A stretch of DNA of 64,000 nt from an uncultured Gemmatimonadales bacterium (GCA_937919655.1 CALFPJ010000079.1:1-64000); one strand, 5' to 3'. Positions 41,560-50,771 are shown, counted from the first letter of the stretch. Numbers and translations: made by a program. The notes: generated by a model not told the origin, from the sequence alone.

Positions 41560-42303
41560 ATGACTACCGAGCGCCTTGATCAGATTCGTGTGGGCGGCGA
41601 TGTGCCTAGGCACGTGGCTGTGATCATGGACGGCAATGGCCGCTGGGCCCGGCAACGCGGGCTCCCCAGGCATCTTGGGCATCGCGAGGGATTGAAGTCA
41701 GTCCGGGAGACCATTGAGGGGGCCATCGAGGCGGGCGTCGAGATCCTAACGCTCTTCGCGTTCTCGACCGAGAACTGGAATCGCCCGGTGCAAGAAGTCT
41801 CGGCGCTCATGGGTATTCTACAGCTTTACGCCCGCAAGGAGCGCGCGGAGTTGAAGCGGCAAGGAGTCGAGGTCCACGTTCTAGGCCAACTCGACCGTAT
41901 TGATGCGCAAACGCGCGAAGCGGTCGACATGTTTGTGGATGGTACCTCTGGTGGGACGGAACTTCGCCTCAACCTGATGATCTCCTACGGTGGGCGCGAA
42001 GAACTAGTGCGCTCTGCCAGGCTGCTGTCAGAACGTGTTGCCCAGGGAGATCTCGACCCAGCCGACATCGACGAGGGCATGCTCTCGGATACTCTGTTCA
42101 CGGCTGGTCTCCCGGACCCGGATCTCCTGATCCGTACCTCCGGAGAGTATCGGATTAGCAACTTCATGTTGTGGCAGATGGCGTATACGGAACTCTACAT
42201 CAGCTCAGTCTTGTGGCCCGACTTCGGTCGCGAACACCTATTTGAAGCGGTCCTAGACTATCAACGGCGGGAGCGTCGTTTCGGTCGCGTAGAAGCTCCG
42301 TGA
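41560..42303 (+). CDS. uppS: Isoprenyl transferase (undecaprenyl diphosphate synthase)
   Basis: 247 residues. A cis-prenyltransferase making the C55 lipid carrier for peptidoglycan and other envelope glycans. HVAVIMDGNGRWARQRGLPR carries the catalytic Asp, FAFSTENWNRP follows, and DPDLLIRTSGEYRISNFMLW is the C-terminal substrate-binding signature. ATG 41560 is taken (AGGTGGG upstream). A GTG at 41545, directly after the frr stop, would add five residues. The stop overlaps the cdsA GTG start. Confidence 0.96.
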   Translation: MTTERLDQIRVGGDVPRHVAVIMDGNGRWARQRGLPRHLGHREGLKSVRETIEGAIEAGVEILTLFAFSTENWNRPVQEVSALMGILQLYARKERAELKRQGVEVHVLGQLDRIDAQTREAVDMFVDGTSGGTELRLNLMISYGGREELVRSARLLSERVAQGDLDPADIDEGMLSDTLFTAGLPDPDLLIRTSGEYRISNFMLWQMAYTELYISSVLWPDFGREHLFEAVLDYQRRERRFGRVEAP

Positions 42304-43190
42304 CCCAAAGCAGTGAGCTGACTCGCCGGTGGGCGGTCGCCATCGTCGGTGTCCCGGTTGTTGTGGGGCTCCTATACGTGGGTTCGTGGACACTCGGGAT
42401 CCCGCTCGCCATGCTAGCTGGGCTCGGGGCTCTGGAGACCTACAGGTTGGCCGAGCAGAGAGGCACGAGACCCCTCAGACTGCTGGGAGCTTCCGCAGCG
42501 GCCGCGATCGTGATCGAGGCGACGGCGTTTCCGACCTTCGGGTCTTTCTCTCCTTGGGCGTTGGCGACGATCGGGCTCCTGGCTCTGCTCGTCGCCGTTG
42601 TGTCGATGGTGACGCGTTGGCCCAAGGGACACCCTCTTGTCGCGATTTCTGTCACGGTGTTTGGGGCGTTGTACGTGGGGTTGCCCCTCGCGTTTGTGTC
42701 GCTGCTGCACTCGGCTCCCGAGGTTGGGGCGTGGGGCCCGGTGATGGCTGACCCATGGACTGGACTCGCGGTCGTCGCTCTGCCGCTCGCGTCCACATGG
42801 ATCGGAGACGCGGCCGCCTTCTTTGCTGGCACCAAGTGGGGCCGATCCAAGGTTTTGCCTCGCGTTAGCCCCGCCAAGAGTTGGGTCGGGTCGTGGACTG
42901 GCCTTTTGGGGGCCGCTGCGGCCGGGGCTGGCTGGTACGTCTCTGTCGGATCCGTCCTTCCTGGATCGCCGGTTGACGGGCTTTGGACCGCGGCTGCGCT
43001 CGGTGCTGCGCTCGGGGTCGGCGCCCAACTTGGAGACTTTATCGAGTCTCTCTTGAAGCGTGAGGCCGGTGTGAAGGATTCCGGATCGATTTTTCCAGGT
43101 CATGGTGGCGTGCTGGATCGCCTCGATGCCCTGGTGATCACCCTGCCTCTCGCCTACACGCTGCTAATGCTGTTGGAGCACTACGGGTGA
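42300..43190 (+). CDS. cdsA: Phosphatidate cytidylyltransferase
   Basis: 296 residues with a GTG start overlapping the uppS stop (GTGA). A polytopic inner-membrane enzyme making CDP-diacylglycerol. About eight TM helices are visible; the signature at the C-terminus (LGDFIESLLKREAGVKDSGS followed by PGHGGVLDRLDALV) is unmistakable. WIGDAAAFFAGTKWGRSKV and SPAKSWVGSWTGLLGA are the mid-protein motifs. It is translationally coupled on both sides. Confidence 0.96.
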   Translation: MTQSSELTRRWAVAIVGVPVVVGLLYVGSWTLGIPLAMLAGLGALETYRLAEQRGTRPLRLLGASAAAAIVIEATAFPTFGSFSPWALATIGLLALLVAVVSMVTRWPKGHPLVAISVTVFGALYVGLPLAFVSLLHSAPEVGAWGPVMADPWTGLAVVALPLASTWIGDAAAFFAGTKWGRSKVLPRVSPAKSWVGSWTGLLGAAAAGAGWYVSVGSVLPGSPVDGLWTAAALGAALGVGAQLGDFIESLLKREAGVKDSGSIFPGHGGVLDRLDALVITLPLAYTLLMLLEHYG

Positions 43191-44356
43191 TCCGCATCGC
43201 AATCTTGGGGTCAACCGGGTCGATTGGACGTAGTACGCTGGAGGTCGTGACTCGTCATCCTGAGCGCTTCGAGGTGGTTTCGCTCGCGGCGCATCGGAAT
43301 GTGGAGCTACTGTCGGAGCAGGTTCAGCGCTTCCGGCCCAAGCGCGCGGTGCTGGCGGACGAGACCTGCCGCGTCGCAGACACGGGCGGGGCGACATGGC
43401 GGTCGGGCATGCAGGCGTTGATCGACCTCGCATCCGATCCTGAGGTGGACGTGGTGGTCAACGCCCTCGTGGGCGCGGTGGGCTTGGCGCCTACCATCGC
43501 CTGCCTGGAAGCTGGGCATCGACTTGCCCTGGCGAACAAGGAATCGTTGGTCGCTGGCGGGGCGTTGGTCCTGGATGCAGCGGCCCGAGGCCGCGGCTCG
43601 ATCGTTCCGATTGATTCCGAGCACAGCGCAATACTCCAGTGTTTGGCGGGTCAGCCGACGACTGCCGTGCAGCGCTTGATTTTGACGGCGTCGGGTGGAC
43701 CGTTCCGGGGGCGGAACCACGAAGAGTTCTGGCACGTAGGGCCCGACGAAGCGCTCAAGCACCCGACGTGGGATATGGGCGTAAAGATCACGATCGATTC
43801 GGCGACCCTCGCCAATAAGGCACTCGAGGTCATCGAGGCTCACTTTTTGTATGGTTTGGAGTACAACCGGATCCAGGCCGTGGTGCATCCTCAGTCCATC
43901 GTCCACTCATTCGTCGAGTTTGTGGACGGGTCGGTGCTGGCGCAATTGGGTTTCCCAACAATGGAACTGCCTATCTTGTACGCCCTGAGTTATCCTGAAC
44001 GCATAGGCGATGCGACCCTCCGAACCTTTGATCCCGTGCAGGCGTCGCCGCTCACGTTTGAAGAGATTGATCAAGGCGCCTTCCCGCTCTATGGACTGGG
44101 GACGGCGGCCGGGGCGGCAGGTGGCGCTGCCGCTGCTGCGTTCAACGCAGGGAACGAGATTGCTGTTCAGGCGTTCATTCAGGGCGCGATACGGTTCCCG
44201 GAAATGGCGGACGTGGTCAGCGCGGCCATCGATGGGACGGGATCGGGTGATCTATCAAATATTCATGACGTTATTGCCGTCGACGGGACGGCACGGGTGA
44301 TCGCCACTGAAGCGGCGAGTCGACTCGGTGAGGCAAGGATGAGAACGAATTCATGA
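43187..44356 (+). CDS. dxr: 1-deoxy-D-xylulose 5-phosphate reductoisomerase
   Basis: 389 residues, GTG start overlapping the cdsA stop. The committed step of the MEP isoprenoid pathway, supplying precursors for the UppS product next door. The NADPH motif is ILGSTGSIGRSTLEVV; metal and substrate motifs include ALANKESLVAGGALV, PIDSEHSAILQCL, LTASGGPFRGR and TWDMGVKITIDSATLANKAL. The stop overlaps the rseP start (ATGA). Confidence 0.97.
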   Translation: MIRIAILGSTGSIGRSTLEVVTRHPERFEVVSLAAHRNVELLSEQVQRFRPKRAVLADETCRVADTGGATWRSGMQALIDLASDPEVDVVVNALVGAVGLAPTIACLEAGHRLALANKESLVAGGALVLDAAARGRGSIVPIDSEHSAILQCLAGQPTTAVQRLILTASGGPFRGRNHEEFWHVGPDEALKHPTWDMGVKITIDSATLANKALEVIEAHFLYGLEYNRIQAVVHPQSIVHSFVEFVDGSVLAQLGFPTMELPILYALSYPERIGDATLRTFDPVQASPLTFEEIDQGAFPLYGLGTAAGAAGGAAAAAFNAGNEIAVQAFIQGAIRFPEMADVVSAAIDGTGSGDLSNIHDVIAVDGTARVIATEAASRLGEARMRTNS

Positions 44357-45711
44357 CGATACTGGCGACTGTGATTGTTTTGGGCGTGCTGATCTTCGTG
44401 CACGAGCTTGGTCACTTTGGCGCGGCGAAGGCTGTGGGAGTCGAGGTACAGCGGTTTTCGATCGGACTGGGGCCGAAGGTGTTCGGCTTCAAGTATGGGG
44501 AGACTGAGTACGTCGTGAGCCTGATTCCGCTTGGTGGTTATGTGAAGATGGGCGGTATGGACGACGAGGTTATGGATCGCCTCGAGGGTGGATCGGAGGA
44601 CCCGGTCAGAGTGGCTGGGGAACGCGACTTCGATTCGAAGCCGATCTGGGCTCGCACCTTCGTGATCTCAGCTGGCGTCATCATGAACATGCTGTTCGCG
44701 TTCGGCGTGTACACGTTCGTCATCGCGAAGTGGGGACTCCCAGAGTTAAGCACGACACGGGTCGGTATCGTGATGGCTGAGACGCTTCCGCCCGGGACCG
44801 AAGCGCTGGCGGCTGTGACTCCAGGGAGTCGCTTCGTCCGTGTTGGGGACCGGGCTGTTGAGGATTGGGGTGACGTTCGGGCAGGCTTCTTGACGTCCAC
44901 TGCAGGACCGATTCGAATCGAGGTTGCAGAGCCGGCGAACACGTTCGAGATCCGAATTCCGGCGGTCGAATCTGAGAGGCGGGAGCTTTTCGGTTCGGTG
45001 GCAAGTTGGGTTGAAGCTGGCGTCGGGGCGGTGAATCCTGGCTCTCCTGCTGACAAGGCAGGCCTTGAGGCGGGGGACCGGATTTTGTCTGTGTCCGGCG
45101 TCCAGGTCCGAACGTGGTGGGATTTCGTCGACCAGATCGCGATGCGGCCCGGTGAGCGAGTCGAGATCACGATCATGCGAGACGACCGTGAGGTGATCAG
45201 GGCGGTTACGCTGGACGCGGAAGAAGAGGCGGGGGCCGACGGCACCTCGCTGTCCGTCGGCAAGATCGGGATCTATGCGCCGATGGGCGATCTACGTTAT
45301 TCGAAGGCAACGCTTCAAGAGTCGGTCGTATACGGATACCGCGAGACCGTGGCTATAGCGGGCCTCATCGTAGGATTCCTCGGTGACCTCGTGACCGGCG
45401 GCGTTTCGCCACGCTCCGTGGGGAGCATCGTGACCATCGGCGAGGCGTCTGGTCAGGCGGCTGCGGCTGGCTTGGATTCGTTCCTCCGCTTCATGGCGAT
45501 GTTCAGCATCAACTTGGCCATACTGAACCTACTCCCCATCCCGGTGCTCGACGGCGGGCACCTTGTGTTCTTGGGTATCGAAGCGATTCGCGGGGGGCGT
45601 GGCCTGACGTTGGAACAGAAGTTGAAATGGAGCAACGTTGGCTTCTTGATCGTGGTGGCGATCATGCTGTGGGCGCTATCGAATGACTTCATGCGTCTCT
45701 TGGGCCTGTAG
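44353..45711 (+). CDS. rseP: Site-2 intramembrane zinc metalloprotease RseP
   Basis: 452 residues. An inner-membrane protease that cleaves anti-sigma factors and signal-peptide remnants. The first TM helix carries HELGHFGAAK (HExxH), and the third carries the Asp ligand in LLPIPVLDGGHL. Two PDZ-like domains lie between (AVTPGSRFVRVGDRAVEDWG and NPGSPADKAGLEAGDRIL). Last gene of the pyrH-to-rseP overlapping series. Confidence 0.95.
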   Translation: MTILATVIVLGVLIFVHELGHFGAAKAVGVEVQRFSIGLGPKVFGFKYGETEYVVSLIPLGGYVKMGGMDDEVMDRLEGGSEDPVRVAGERDFDSKPIWARTFVISAGVIMNMLFAFGVYTFVIAKWGLPELSTTRVGIVMAETLPPGTEALAAVTPGSRFVRVGDRAVEDWGDVRAGFLTSTAGPIRIEVAEPANTFEIRIPAVESERRELFGSVASWVEAGVGAVNPGSPADKAGLEAGDRILSVSGVQVRTWWDFVDQIAMRPGERVEITIMRDDREVIRAVTLDAEEEAGADGTSLSVGKIGIYAPMGDLRYSKATLQESVVYGYRETVAIAGLIVGFLGDLVTGGVSPRSVGSIVTIGEASGQAAAAGLDSFLRFMAMFSINLAILNLLPIPVLDGGHLVFLGIEAIRGGRGLTLEQKLKWSNVGFLIVVAIMLWALSNDFMRLLGL

Positions 45712-45810
45712 CGCGGAACAACACCGCAGCGCACAGCGTGGGTCTTCGCTCGTGGGCCGTCCGCGGAGGAGTGCGGTAGCCGATTAGGGATTGAGGCGTA
45801 TGGTGTTCGT

Positions 45811-46399
45811 ATGAACCAATCACCTACGCTGTCCCTGGTTGTTCTCTTCGCATCGGTGGCTCCTATTGGGGCCACAGCGCAGGTCGGGCTGCCCCGTGAC
45901 TTCGTTCCTGGACTCACCGTGTCGGCCAGAGAGGTCCGCTATGTCGTCGATGCGGAGGACCTACGTGAGACCATCGCGATTCTCAACGAAAGCCGTCTTG
46001 AGGGGGCGCAGGGTCCGCTCAGGTCAGGGGCTCACTTACTATCAGGTTGTGCTCAGCTGGCATTTCAACCGCGGGGACGGCGAATGCGTCCTCTCAGAAG
46101 TGAAGGTCGACGTCGAGATCACGATTACTCTCCCGAGGTGGCCGGGTGTGACGCGCGTTCCAGAGGTGGAAAGGCTCCGCTGGCACGAAATCCGACATCG
46201 CATTGAGCAGCACGAGTACACCCACAGGGACTTCACGGTGGAGATGGCCAAAGAACTCATCTCGGAACTGAGGGCGCTCAGGGCTCGGACATGTGGGGCC
46301 CTGGACAGAGCCGCACAGCGGGCTCTCGCCCTGAGCGGCGCCGCCTTGCGGGAGCGCCATGCCGCGTTCGACGCGGTTGACGGGCGTGGGAGAAACTAG
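45811..46399 (+). pseudogene. Secreted DUF922-type zinc protease, frameshifted at a G tract
   Basis: The first frame (from ATG 45811) encodes a signal peptide (SLVVLFASVAPIGATAQVG) and about 40 mature residues; the second carries GLTYYQVVLSWHFNRGDGEC and the helix with HEYTH (HExxH) in RHRIEQHEYTHRDFTVEMAK, the layout of DUF922 proteins. They join at the G run 46002-46006: one G fewer makes a continuous reading frame through RLEGRRVRSGQG. It could be an assembly error, phase variation or gene decay. The remainder of the frame is intact to the stop at 46399. Confidence 0.75.
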
Positions 46400-46411
46400 A
46401 GCGGTGGAGAC

Positions 46412-47149
46412 ATGACCAACGACCGTCACCTCCAGGAACTCGCTCGGGCGCTGCTGCTGCTTGCGGCGTTGTCATGGGCGGTTCCAGTTGGCGCTCAGGG
46501 CCGCGTCCTGCTGCGAGGTCGCGTGGTCGACGATGTCACTCAAGCACCTCTCGAAGGGGCGATCGTGATGCAGGTGGGAGACCACCGCGGGTACATGACG
46601 GATTCGCTCGGGCTCTTCGCACTGCCTGTCTACCCGGAGTCCCGAGGGTACCGATTGTCCGTGGAGCAACTCGGCTACAACGTGATTGAGGTGGCCCTTG
46701 GCCCGTCGGCCCCAGAGGACTTTGTCATCGTCAAATTGCCGGTCAACCCGATCCGACTCGAGGGCTTGACCGTGCTAGTCGATCGATTCGCGCGCCGCCG
46801 CAGCTTATTCGCCGGGTCGATGCGGGTCGTCGAGCAGAGGCGCCTGGTGGCATCAGCGGGCACCGCGTATGACGTCGTCCGAGGGGTAGTGCCGTTCGCC
46901 CGGATGTGCGCGGGGAGTCTGGACAATCTTTGTAGCTACCGGAGGGGAAGACAGGTGACCATTTCGGTGTGCATCGACGAGGTCGCGGCGATGGGAGGGG
47001 CATCAGAACTAGATCTGTACGATCCCTCGGAGCTGTACCTTCTAGAGGTCTTCGACGGGATGCAGGTTCGTGTTTACACACGGGCTTTCGTCGAGCGAGC
47101 GATGCGTGCGGGGCGGCGCCTCCATCCACTGTCGTGGGGATGCGCCTAG
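46412..47149 (+). CDS. Secreted carboxypeptidase-regulatory/plug-like protein, short form
   Basis: 245 residues. The signal peptide (ALLLLAALSWAVPVGAQ) is followed by a carboxypeptidase-regulatory-like domain (RVLLRGRVVDDVTQAPLEGA) and a cysteine-containing region with PLEGLTVLVDRF and VTISVCIDEVAAM that resembles the plug part of the two proteins at 6.4-9.1 kb. It lacks their hydrophobic C-terminal domain and any barrel. GGTGGAG precedes the ATG. It follows the frameshifted DUF922 gene by 12 bases and is probably co-transcribed with it. Function unknown. Confidence 0.8.
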   Translation: MTNDRHLQELARALLLLAALSWAVPVGAQGRVLLRGRVVDDVTQAPLEGAIVMQVGDHRGYMTDSLGLFALPVYPESRGYRLSVEQLGYNVIEVALGPSAPEDFVIVKLPVNPIRLEGLTVLVDRFARRRSLFAGSMRVVEQRRLVASAGTAYDVVRGVVPFARMCAGSLDNLCSYRRGRQVTISVCIDEVAAMGGASELDLYDPSELYLLEVFDGMQVRVYTRAFVERAMRAGRRLHPLSWGCA

Positions 47150-47240
47150 AAGGATGTTGAGGAGATACGGTGGCCCGCGCGCGACCACAGCATTTCTACC
47201 GCGCCTCAGCTTGGTTTGCGCCCTTTTACTCGCGCGTGTG

Positions 47241-48062
47241 CTAGAGAAGACTCAACTGGTTGGGACCACTCAGGTAGCGAAGCTCCTCAACATCGAGCAG
47301 GGACGTCGGGTTGTCTTGGCCGGCGACCTCTAGATGTCCGGTCCATCCGGCATGCTTGAGCGCGGCACCGACGACCTCCGCCGCTAGGGCCGGTCGGTTA
47401 CACTCTCGGGACAGGTGGGCGAGAACAACGCCAGCGAGTCTGGGATGCAGAAGCTCTACGGCGAATCGTGCAGCAGCCTGATTCGACAAATGCCCGTGAC
47501 TCGAAGCGATTCTACGTCTGACCGACGGGGGGTAATCACTCGTGTGCAAAAGCACTTCATCGTGGTTCGACTCCAAAATAAGGAGGTCACATACGGCCAG
47601 GGCGTGTCGGATTTGGGCGGTCGGTCGGCCGAGGTCCGTGGCGACACCCAAGCGAAGCCCGGTGCATTCGTCCACGAGCGCCAGGCCCACCGGATCGACC
47701 GCATCATGCACGGTCAGAAACGGCTCGACGCGGATATCCCCGAGGTTGAACGGGCGCCCCGGTCGGTAGATGTGCACCGTCTCGGTGCCTTTCAGCATCT
47801 TTGAGCAGGCGTCACGCGTCGGCTCAGTCATGTAGAGCGGGGTGCCGTAACGTCGCGCGAATATGCCGATCCCGCGTATGTGATCGCCGTGCTCGTGGGT
47901 GACGACGATGCCATGGATATCGTCGGGCTCGACTTCCAGGACTTGAAGGCGGCGGACGAGATCCTTTCCGCTGAACCCCGCGTCGACCAAGACACGAGTA
48001 TTTCCCGCCCACACGAGGGTCGAATTGCCGGAGCTTCCGCTTCCGAGGACCGAGACTCTCAA
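47241..48062 (-). CDS. MBL-fold metallohydrolase (YycJ/WalJ-like)
   Basis: 273 residues from a TTG at 48062. Metallo-beta-lactamase fold with the zinc motif VTHEHGDHIRGIGIFARRYG, an early VLGSGSSGNSTLVW, the SNHDEVLLHTSDYPPSVRRR segment and HLSRECNRP. These resemble the YycJ/WalJ group of putative exonuclease-like hydrolases. Upstream in-frame residues are proline/arginine-rich and overlap the glmU-like gene, so the TTG, 19 bases after that gene's stop, is preferred although no strong ribosome site is seen. Last gene of a four-gene minus-strand run. Confidence 0.88.
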   Translation of the reverse strand: MRVSVLGSGSSGNSTLVWAGNTRVLVDAGFSGKDLVRRLQVLEVEPDDIHGIVVTHEHGDHIRGIGIFARRYGTPLYMTEPTRDACSKMLKGTETVHIYRPGRPFNLGDIRVEPFLTVHDAVDPVGLALVDECTGLRLGVATDLGRPTAQIRHALAVCDLLILESNHDEVLLHTSDYPPSVRRRIASSHGHLSNQAAARFAVELLHPRLAGVVLAHLSRECNRPALAAEVVGAALKHAGWTGHLEVAGQDNPTSLLDVEELRYLSGPNQLSLL

Positions 48063-48081
48063 CCGACGAATGGGCCCACGA

Positions 48082-49299
48082 CTATTCTGGACGCTGCGAA
48101 GCCGTCGAAGCCCAGGCGCGCTCAAGGACGCCGCGGACTCCCGCTGACAGGGCGACACCGCGTCGCGCCATCGCTCGCTCGGTAACCTCCATGAATTTTT
48201 CGAGCCGAAACGTGGTGAGCTCCGACCCTGAACCCCAACTGAATGGGGGAACTGCGACCGGCGGCATGAGACCGCCGAACACATTGCTCCCTGCGCCCAC
48301 GACGGTACCGGTGTTGAGCAGCGTCCCTATCCCTGTCTTCACGTGGTCCCCCAAGAAACAACCGATTTTGACCAGCCGGGTGTCCACATCTCCATCCGGA
48401 GTCCAGACCTTCACGGTTCCGTAGTTGTTCTTCAGGTCGGAGTTGATGGTGCCGGCCCCAAGGTTGACCCAGGAGCCCACCATCGCGTGCCCGATGTGCC
48501 CATCATGCGCTTTGTTCACGAAGTTCGAGATCACGCTCTCCGATACCTCGCCCCGCACTTTGCAGTGCGCGCCGATCGAGGAGCGTCCCATCGTGCCTCC
48601 GAGGACCGTCGTGTGTTCACCCACGAAGAGGGGGCCGACCAGGCGAGCCGGGCCTTCCACGCGCACGCCCTGTTGAAGTCGGATCGGGCCACCGCGAGTG
48701 TCGAGGACGACGCCAGGCTCTACGACCGCACCGTCTCCTAGCGAGACCCCGTTGTCGCCAATGATGATTGCGCCGTCGGGCGTATCCCCTACGTCCCAAA
48801 GTGACCCAATGTCGGACGCGATTCGTTGGGAGTTCGCGGCGACCAAATTCCAGGGGTGGGCAAGAAGATGCCCGCCTAGGGCCAAGGTCTCTCCCTCGAC
48901 TGGGGCGGTGGAAGGATCGCGAAGCCAGAGGTCGGACGGGGGAGAACCTCCAGCAGGGATGACCCATCCGGCTGTAGCGCCCCCGATCGTGATGCGGGTC
49001 AATGTGTCGGGCACCGCGGCGGGGGCGAGGTCTGGGACAGCCCGACTCGACAGCAGGATGGTCACCGCGTCGGGTCTCACGTGTTCGAGAGTGACGGCGG
49101 GGGCAGAACCGGCCTCGTCGAAACCGACCAGGGCCGTCCGGGTGATGTGTCCCTCACACTTCACTCCGAACGTCCGCTCGGCTCGCGCACGCAACGTCAG
49201 GCACCCGAATGTGAGTTCGCCAATAGGGCGTGTCAGCGAAAACGGAGCCCACCGCCTAGCTCGCCCGTCGTCGAACAGGTAGAGCCGTCTTGACGTCAT
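48082..49299 (-). CDS. GlmU-family putative sugar nucleotidyltransferase
   Basis: 405 residues. The N-terminal half looks like a degenerate nucleotidyltransferase (MTSRRLYLFDDGRARRWAPF, LTRPIGELTFGCLTLRARAE). The C-terminal half is a left-handed beta-helix of hexapeptide repeats (IIIGDNGVSLGDGAVVEPGV, LGAGTINSDLKNNYGTVKV, KIGCFLGDHVKTGIGTLLNT), the acyl/acetyltransferase type. This arrangement is that of the GlmU-like family of Bacteroidota and relatives, distinct from true GlmU. Next to manC, it suggests nucleotide-sugar production for surface glycans. Confidence 0.85.
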   Translation of the reverse strand: MTSRRLYLFDDGRARRWAPFSLTRPIGELTFGCLTLRARAERTFGVKCEGHITRTALVGFDEAGSAPAVTLEHVRPDAVTILLSSRAVPDLAPAAVPDTLTRITIGGATAGWVIPAGGSPPSDLWLRDPSTAPVEGETLALGGHLLAHPWNLVAANSQRIASDIGSLWDVGDTPDGAIIIGDNGVSLGDGAVVEPGVVLDTRGGPIRLQQGVRVEGPARLVGPLFVGEHTTVLGGTMGRSSIGAHCKVRGEVSESVISNFVNKAHDGHIGHAMVGSWVNLGAGTINSDLKNNYGTVKVWTPDGDVDTRLVKIGCFLGDHVKTGIGTLLNTGTVVGAGSNVFGGLMPPVAVPPFSWGSGSELTTFRLEKFMEVTERAMARRGVALSAGVRGVLERAWASTASQRPE

Positions 49300-49345
49300 T
49301 AGTGGCCGGTCCTTTCTGTGCCGAACGAACGTGTGAGACAGGACA

Positions 49346-50407
49346 CTAGGAGTCTCCGTCGATTTGGGCGAGGAGCGCCTTCAGGTCCGAAGCACGCTCG
49401 CGTGGCAAAACGAGCGTGGTTTTTCCCGTGCGCACGACGACCAAATTGTCGACGCCATAGAGGACTACTCGCCCATCCTCCACAAAAACAGTATTCCCAG
49501 TCCCCTCTACGACTTGGGCCTCTCCATGAATGACGTTGCCAGCGGCATTGGGCACCCGAGTGCGGGAGAGGGCCTCCCAACTCCCAACGTCGTCCCATGA
49601 GAACGTCGCCTTCATAGTAGCGATTCGATCGGAGCGCTCCATGACCGCTTTATCCACGACGCACGCGGGTACGGCATTAAAGAAAGCCTCGGGCCCAAGC
49701 TCAAGGAGGGGAAAGTGTTCAGCGACCTCGGGTGCGTGACGCGCCACCTCTTCCAAGAAGGTCGCTGCCTTCCAGACGAAGATCCCGGTGTTCCAGAGCT
49801 GTCCCTCAGTGACGTAGCGTGCCGCAGTCTCTGCGTCTGGCTTCTCATGGAAAGCCGCGACCCGGAATGCCTCGGAGCCGAATCCTGGAATCTGGTCCCC
49901 CAACTCGACATGACCGTAGCCCGTTTCGACCCGGGTCGGCTCGGCTCCAATACACAAAAGGAGATCTTGATCGCGCGCGACGGCGGCGGCGGCCCAAAGC
50001 GTGTCTCGGAAAGCGTCGAGCGGCGCCACTTGGTGATCGGAGTGGAGTGAGATCATCACACCATCGGGATCCCTTTGGACGATCTCCCACGCGGCCCACG
50101 CGAGGACCGGACAGGTACCCTTTGCGGCGGGTTCTATCCAGTATGCCTCGTCCGGAAGATCCGGGAGAACAGTCCGAAAGGGGGATGCGAGGTGTTCGCC
50201 GGCCAGGATTCTCACGCGTGACGCAGGCGCGATCCACAGTGCGCGTTCGACCGTGTCGACGATCAGCGGCTGAGTGCTGGCCAGGGGCAGCAGCTGCTTT
50301 GGCCGTTCCCGGGTACTTACCGGCCAGAACCGCGAGCCGATCCCTCCCGCGAGGATTACGGCCCAGACATCGTTAAGGGGTGTCGAGGATCTCGTGGATT
50401 CTGGCAA
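49346..50407 (-). CDS. manC: Mannose-1-phosphate guanylyltransferase
   Basis: 353 residues, the short form without the isomerase domain. It makes GDP-mannose from mannose-1-phosphate and GTP. VILAGGIGSRFWPVSTRERP is the nucleotide-binding signature; FHEKPDAETAARYV, WNTGIFVWKA and FSWDDVGSWEAL follow in the usual order. The start is provisional: TTG 50407 lies inside the upstream response-regulator gene (35-base overlap), and no ATG or GTG precedes the conserved VWAVILAGG. It probably feeds glycan or GDP-sugar synthesis. Confidence 0.92.
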   Translation of the reverse strand: MPESTRSSTPLNDVWAVILAGGIGSRFWPVSTRERPKQLLPLASTQPLIVDTVERALWIAPASRVRILAGEHLASPFRTVLPDLPDEAYWIEPAAKGTCPVLAWAAWEIVQRDPDGVMISLHSDHQVAPLDAFRDTLWAAAAVARDQDLLLCIGAEPTRVETGYGHVELGDQIPGFGSEAFRVAAFHEKPDAETAARYVTEGQLWNTGIFVWKAATFLEEVARHAPEVAEHFPLLELGPEAFFNAVPACVVDKAVMERSDRIATMKATFSWDDVGSWEALSRTRVPNAAGNVIHGEAQVVEGTGNTVFVEDGRVVLYGVDNLVVVRTGKTTLVLPRERASDLKALLAQIDGDS

Positions 50408-50771
50408 GGAGCTTCTTTGGGCTGAAGGGTTTTGTCAGAAAATCGTTCGCTCCACCCGCAAGGGCGGCCTGACGATCGGTGTCTTGGCCCTTCGCGGTCA
50501 AGATGATGACCGGTGTGTCCGCCCGCACTGGGTGAGAGCGAATGCGCGCGAGCACTTCCAGCCCCGTGGCGCCCGGCATCATGAAGTCCAAGAGAACGAA
50601 CTGAAAGTCTAGGTCTGAGTTGACCGCATCCATGCCCTCGGTGCCATCGGACGCTTCGGAAACATCGAAACCGGCACTTGTGAGGATCGTCGACAGGACG
50701 CGTCGGATGTGGGGCTCGTCATCGACGACGAGGATGCGGCCGCCTCTGGGAGCCGATGACGGATTGGGCAT
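50373..50771 (-). CDS. Single-domain response regulator (CheY-like)
   Basis: 132 residues. Receiver domain only: ILVVDDEPHIRRVL (acidic pocket), phospho-acceptor Asp in VLLDFMMPGATGLEV, VIILTAKGQDTD (Thr switch) and the Lys in DFLTKPFSPKKL. No output domain. AAGAGGTG precedes the ATG. It is the first gene of the minus-strand run with manC, and is divergent from the serS-histidine-kinase run; the orphan histidine kinase there is a possible partner. Confidence 0.92.
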   Translation of the reverse strand: MPNPSSAPRGGRILVVDDEPHIRRVLSTILTSAGFDVSEASDGTEGMDAVNSDLDFQFVLLDFMMPGATGLEVLARIRSHPVRADTPVIILTAKGQDTDRQAALAGGANDFLTKPFSPKKLLARIHEILDTP

